From positions 1-7,879 of the forward strand of contig JAIMBU010000091.1 in NCBI GenBank assembly GCA_023511325.1: a stretch of 7,879 nucleotides of DNA, in the 5' to 3' direction. This document shows, piece after piece, positions 6,672 through 7,879 of the stretch. Within the stretch, counting starts at the first letter, position 1. Every line of letters starts with the position of its first letter. The notes under the pieces are model-generated. The model made no database searches and was not told where the DNA came from. It saw only the letters and a program-made list of their open reading frames with translations. A program made the translations under genes and the position numbers. This stretch comes from Gorillibacterium sp. (lineage in GTDB: Bacteria; Bacillota; Bacilli; Paenibacillales; NBRC-103111).

Positions 6672-6676
6672 GGTGA
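6668..6676 (+). promoter_or_regulatory. Ribosome binding site of the first permease, partly within the hairpin
   Basis: GGAAGGTGA lies 10 bases before the ATG at 6687. Its AGGTGA part is the best anti-Shine-Dalgarno match. The first four bases (6668-6671) are paired at the base of the 17-bp stem, and the remaining bases are free. Confidence 0.65.
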
Positions 6677-6686
6677 ACGATAACCA

Positions 6687-7628
6687 ATGGGTCGAGTAAA
6701 TGCAGTCAAAGTTCCGCTTAATCAGCAACCTCACTTTTTATTATCCAATCGGATGAAGCTATTCTGGATGGCGGTTCCGTTTTTGGTCGTGGTATTCATT
6801 TTCAACTATATCCCACTATTCGGATGGATTTACGCTTTTTTTCATTATAAGCCGGGTATCCCTCTATGGAAGACATCATTTGCCGGCTTGGAGTATTTTA
6901 AGCTCATGTATCATGAACGCAAAGACCTATTCAGTGTACTTAAGAACACGATGATCATGAGCACGCTGAGTCTTCTCTGTACACCGCTCTATGCCGCATT
7001 TGCCATCTTCCTGAATGAAATGAATTCCAAACGGTTCAAGAAGCTGGTGCAGATTACCACGACGTTGCCCAATTTCATCAGTTGGGTGCTCGTGTACGCG
7101 ATATGCTTTATGTTTTTTTCCAGCGACGGGTTCATTAATCATGTTTTGTTTATCTTCGGGTGGATAGACAATCCAACAGATGTATTAGGCAATAATGCTG
7201 CAGTTTGGTATGTGCAGACGGCAATCGTCATGTGGAAGGGTCTGGGCTGGGGCGCGATTATCTACCTTGCTGCCATTGCCGGGATCGATCAAGAGCTGTA
7301 CGACGCAGCGAAAGTGGATGGAGCCGGACGTTTCCGCACCATCTGGAATATCACAGTGCCTGGTATTTTACCAACCTATTTCGTTTTGCTGCTATTAAGC
7401 ATCAGTAACATGTTGTCTAATGGGTTTGATCAATATTATGTCTTCTACAATCCACTGGTCGCAACTCATATTGAAGTGCTGGATTACTACACGTACCGGG
7501 TGGGGATGCTGAACGGCGACTTCTCCTACTCAACCGCGCTGGGCATTACGAAGACGTTAATTAGTGTCTTCCTCCTCTTTTCGGTAAATAAGATAGCCAA
7601 AATGGTGCGTGGAGAATCGATCGTATGA
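6687..7628 (+). CDS. LplB/YteP-type carbohydrate ABC transporter permease
   Basis: This is a 313-residue integral membrane subunit of a type I ABC importer. Together with an LplC-type partner it forms the channel that takes up a sugar or oligosaccharide delivered by a lipoprotein. It has about six hydrophobic segments (near 25-47, 88-110, 122-145, 172-198, 225-245 and 283-302). The EAA cytoplasmic loop that contacts the ATPase reads YDAAKVDGAGRFRTIWNITVP (205-225), matching EAA-x3-DGA-x6-I-x-x-P. The C-terminal FDQYYVFYNPLV...YYTYRVG is typical of the LplB subgroup. Length is normal for the subgroup. The next permease starts 13 bases after the stop. No ATPase gene is seen here; such systems often use a shared ATPase (MsmX type) encoded elsewhere. 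Placement after YesN/YesM-type genes suggests induction by them. Substrate unknown. Confidence 0.95.
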   Translation: MGRVNAVKVPLNQQPHFLLSNRMKLFWMAVPFLVVVFIFNYIPLFGWIYAFFHYKPGIPLWKTSFAGLEYFKLMYHERKDLFSVLKNTMIMSTLSLLCTPLYAAFAIFLNEMNSKRFKKLVQITTTLPNFISWVLVYAICFMFFSSDGFINHVLFIFGWIDNPTDVLGNNAAVWYVQTAIVMWKGLGWGAIIYLAAIAGIDQELYDAAKVDGAGRFRTIWNITVPGILPTYFVLLLLSISNMLSNGFDQYYVFYNPLVATHIEVLDYYTYRVGMLNGDFSYSTALGITKTLISVFLLFSVNKIAKMVRGESIV

Positions 7629-7641
7629 GGAGAGTTCGGGG

Positions 7642-7879
7642 ATGAAACGCTTAAAGCTTGGAGATGCTTCCTTTCATATCATTAATTACCTGGTTTTCAT
7701 CATGTTCATGTTGCTATGTATCTATCCGTTCTATTACATTCTCATCAATTCCATTAGTAACCCGGATGAGATTATCAACGGTGTCTATTTCTATCCCAAA
7801 GGGCTAACGCTAGATACGTATATTCGATTATTCCACTCCGATAATATATTGATTGCCTTTCTGAGAACAGCCTCCCGCG
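7642..7879 (+). CDS. LplC/YtcP-type carbohydrate ABC transporter permease, N-terminal part (3' end outside window)
   Basis: Seventy-nine codons are visible before the window ends. The protein starts MKRLKLGDASFHIINYLVF, with a first hydrophobic segment at about 14-36 containing LLCIYPFYYILINSIS, followed by NPDEIINGVYFYPKGLTLDTY. The pattern of YPF-x5-NS-x-S and a Y/F-P-x-G-x-T strand is characteristic of LplC-type permeases, the partner of LplB. The EAA loop lies beyond the edge. The ATG at 7642 has GGAGAG at 7629-7634 seven bases upstream, right after the stop of the first permease at 7628, so the two are in one operon. Genes of this kind are normally followed by a solute-binding lipoprotein gene. 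Confidence 0.9.
   Translation, partial: MKRLKLGDASFHIINYLVFIMFMLLCIYPFYYILINSISNPDEIINGVYFYPKGLTLDTYIRLFHSDNILIAFLRTASR

Noticed and set aside
6660..6678. Catabolite-repression (cre) site suggested by TGAAACGG in the right hairpin arm
   Set aside because: The spacing of TG, AA and CG does not fit the cre consensus, and the second half-site is missing.

Overview
The window reads as chromosomal DNA of a Gram-positive spore-former of the Bacillota, most likely Paenibacillus or a close relative. This is inferred from strong AGGAGG-type ribosome binding sites, the YesN/YesM-type two-component pair, the LplB/LplC-type sugar permeases and the HVHA-type Gfo/Idh/MocA oxidoreductase. That combination is typical of Paenibacillus, but no species marker is present.

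Layout. Positions 1-709 (+): the 3' end of an RluA-family pseudouridine synthase, then, with an ATGA overlap, an ArsC/Spx-fold (YusI-type) protein. Positions 772-2738 (-): a Gfo/Idh/MocA oxidoreductase followed by a membrane-anchored or exported metallophosphoesterase of the YkuE/YaeI type, converging on the first pair. Positions 2739-3032: a divergent control region with a cluster of AGAAC/GGTTC repeats over the probable oxidoreductase promoter and an extended -10 candidate for the rightward operon. Positions 3033-6504 (+): an AraC-type response regulator and an overlapping sensor histidine kinase. Positions 6505-6686: a non-coding gap with a perfect 17-bp inverted repeat that runs into the next ribosome binding site. 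Positions 6687-7879 (+): a complete LplB-type permease and the first 79 codons of an LplC-type permease, cut by the window end.

How the genes probably work together. In Bacillota, a kinase with an extracellular sensor domain and an AraC-type response regulator placed next to LplB/LplC permeases usually sense a carbohydrate or oligosaccharide outside the cell and switch on its ABC importer. A solute-binding lipoprotein gene would be expected just beyond position 7879. The divergent oxidoreductase may process the imported sugar or an analogue, but nothing in the sequence fixes the substrate. The gene families are all known. The most notable non-coding element is the long hairpin at 6614-6671 between the signalling genes and the transporter genes. 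No mobile element, CRISPR array, tRNA or rRNA was seen. No stretch over 300 bases lacks a gene.
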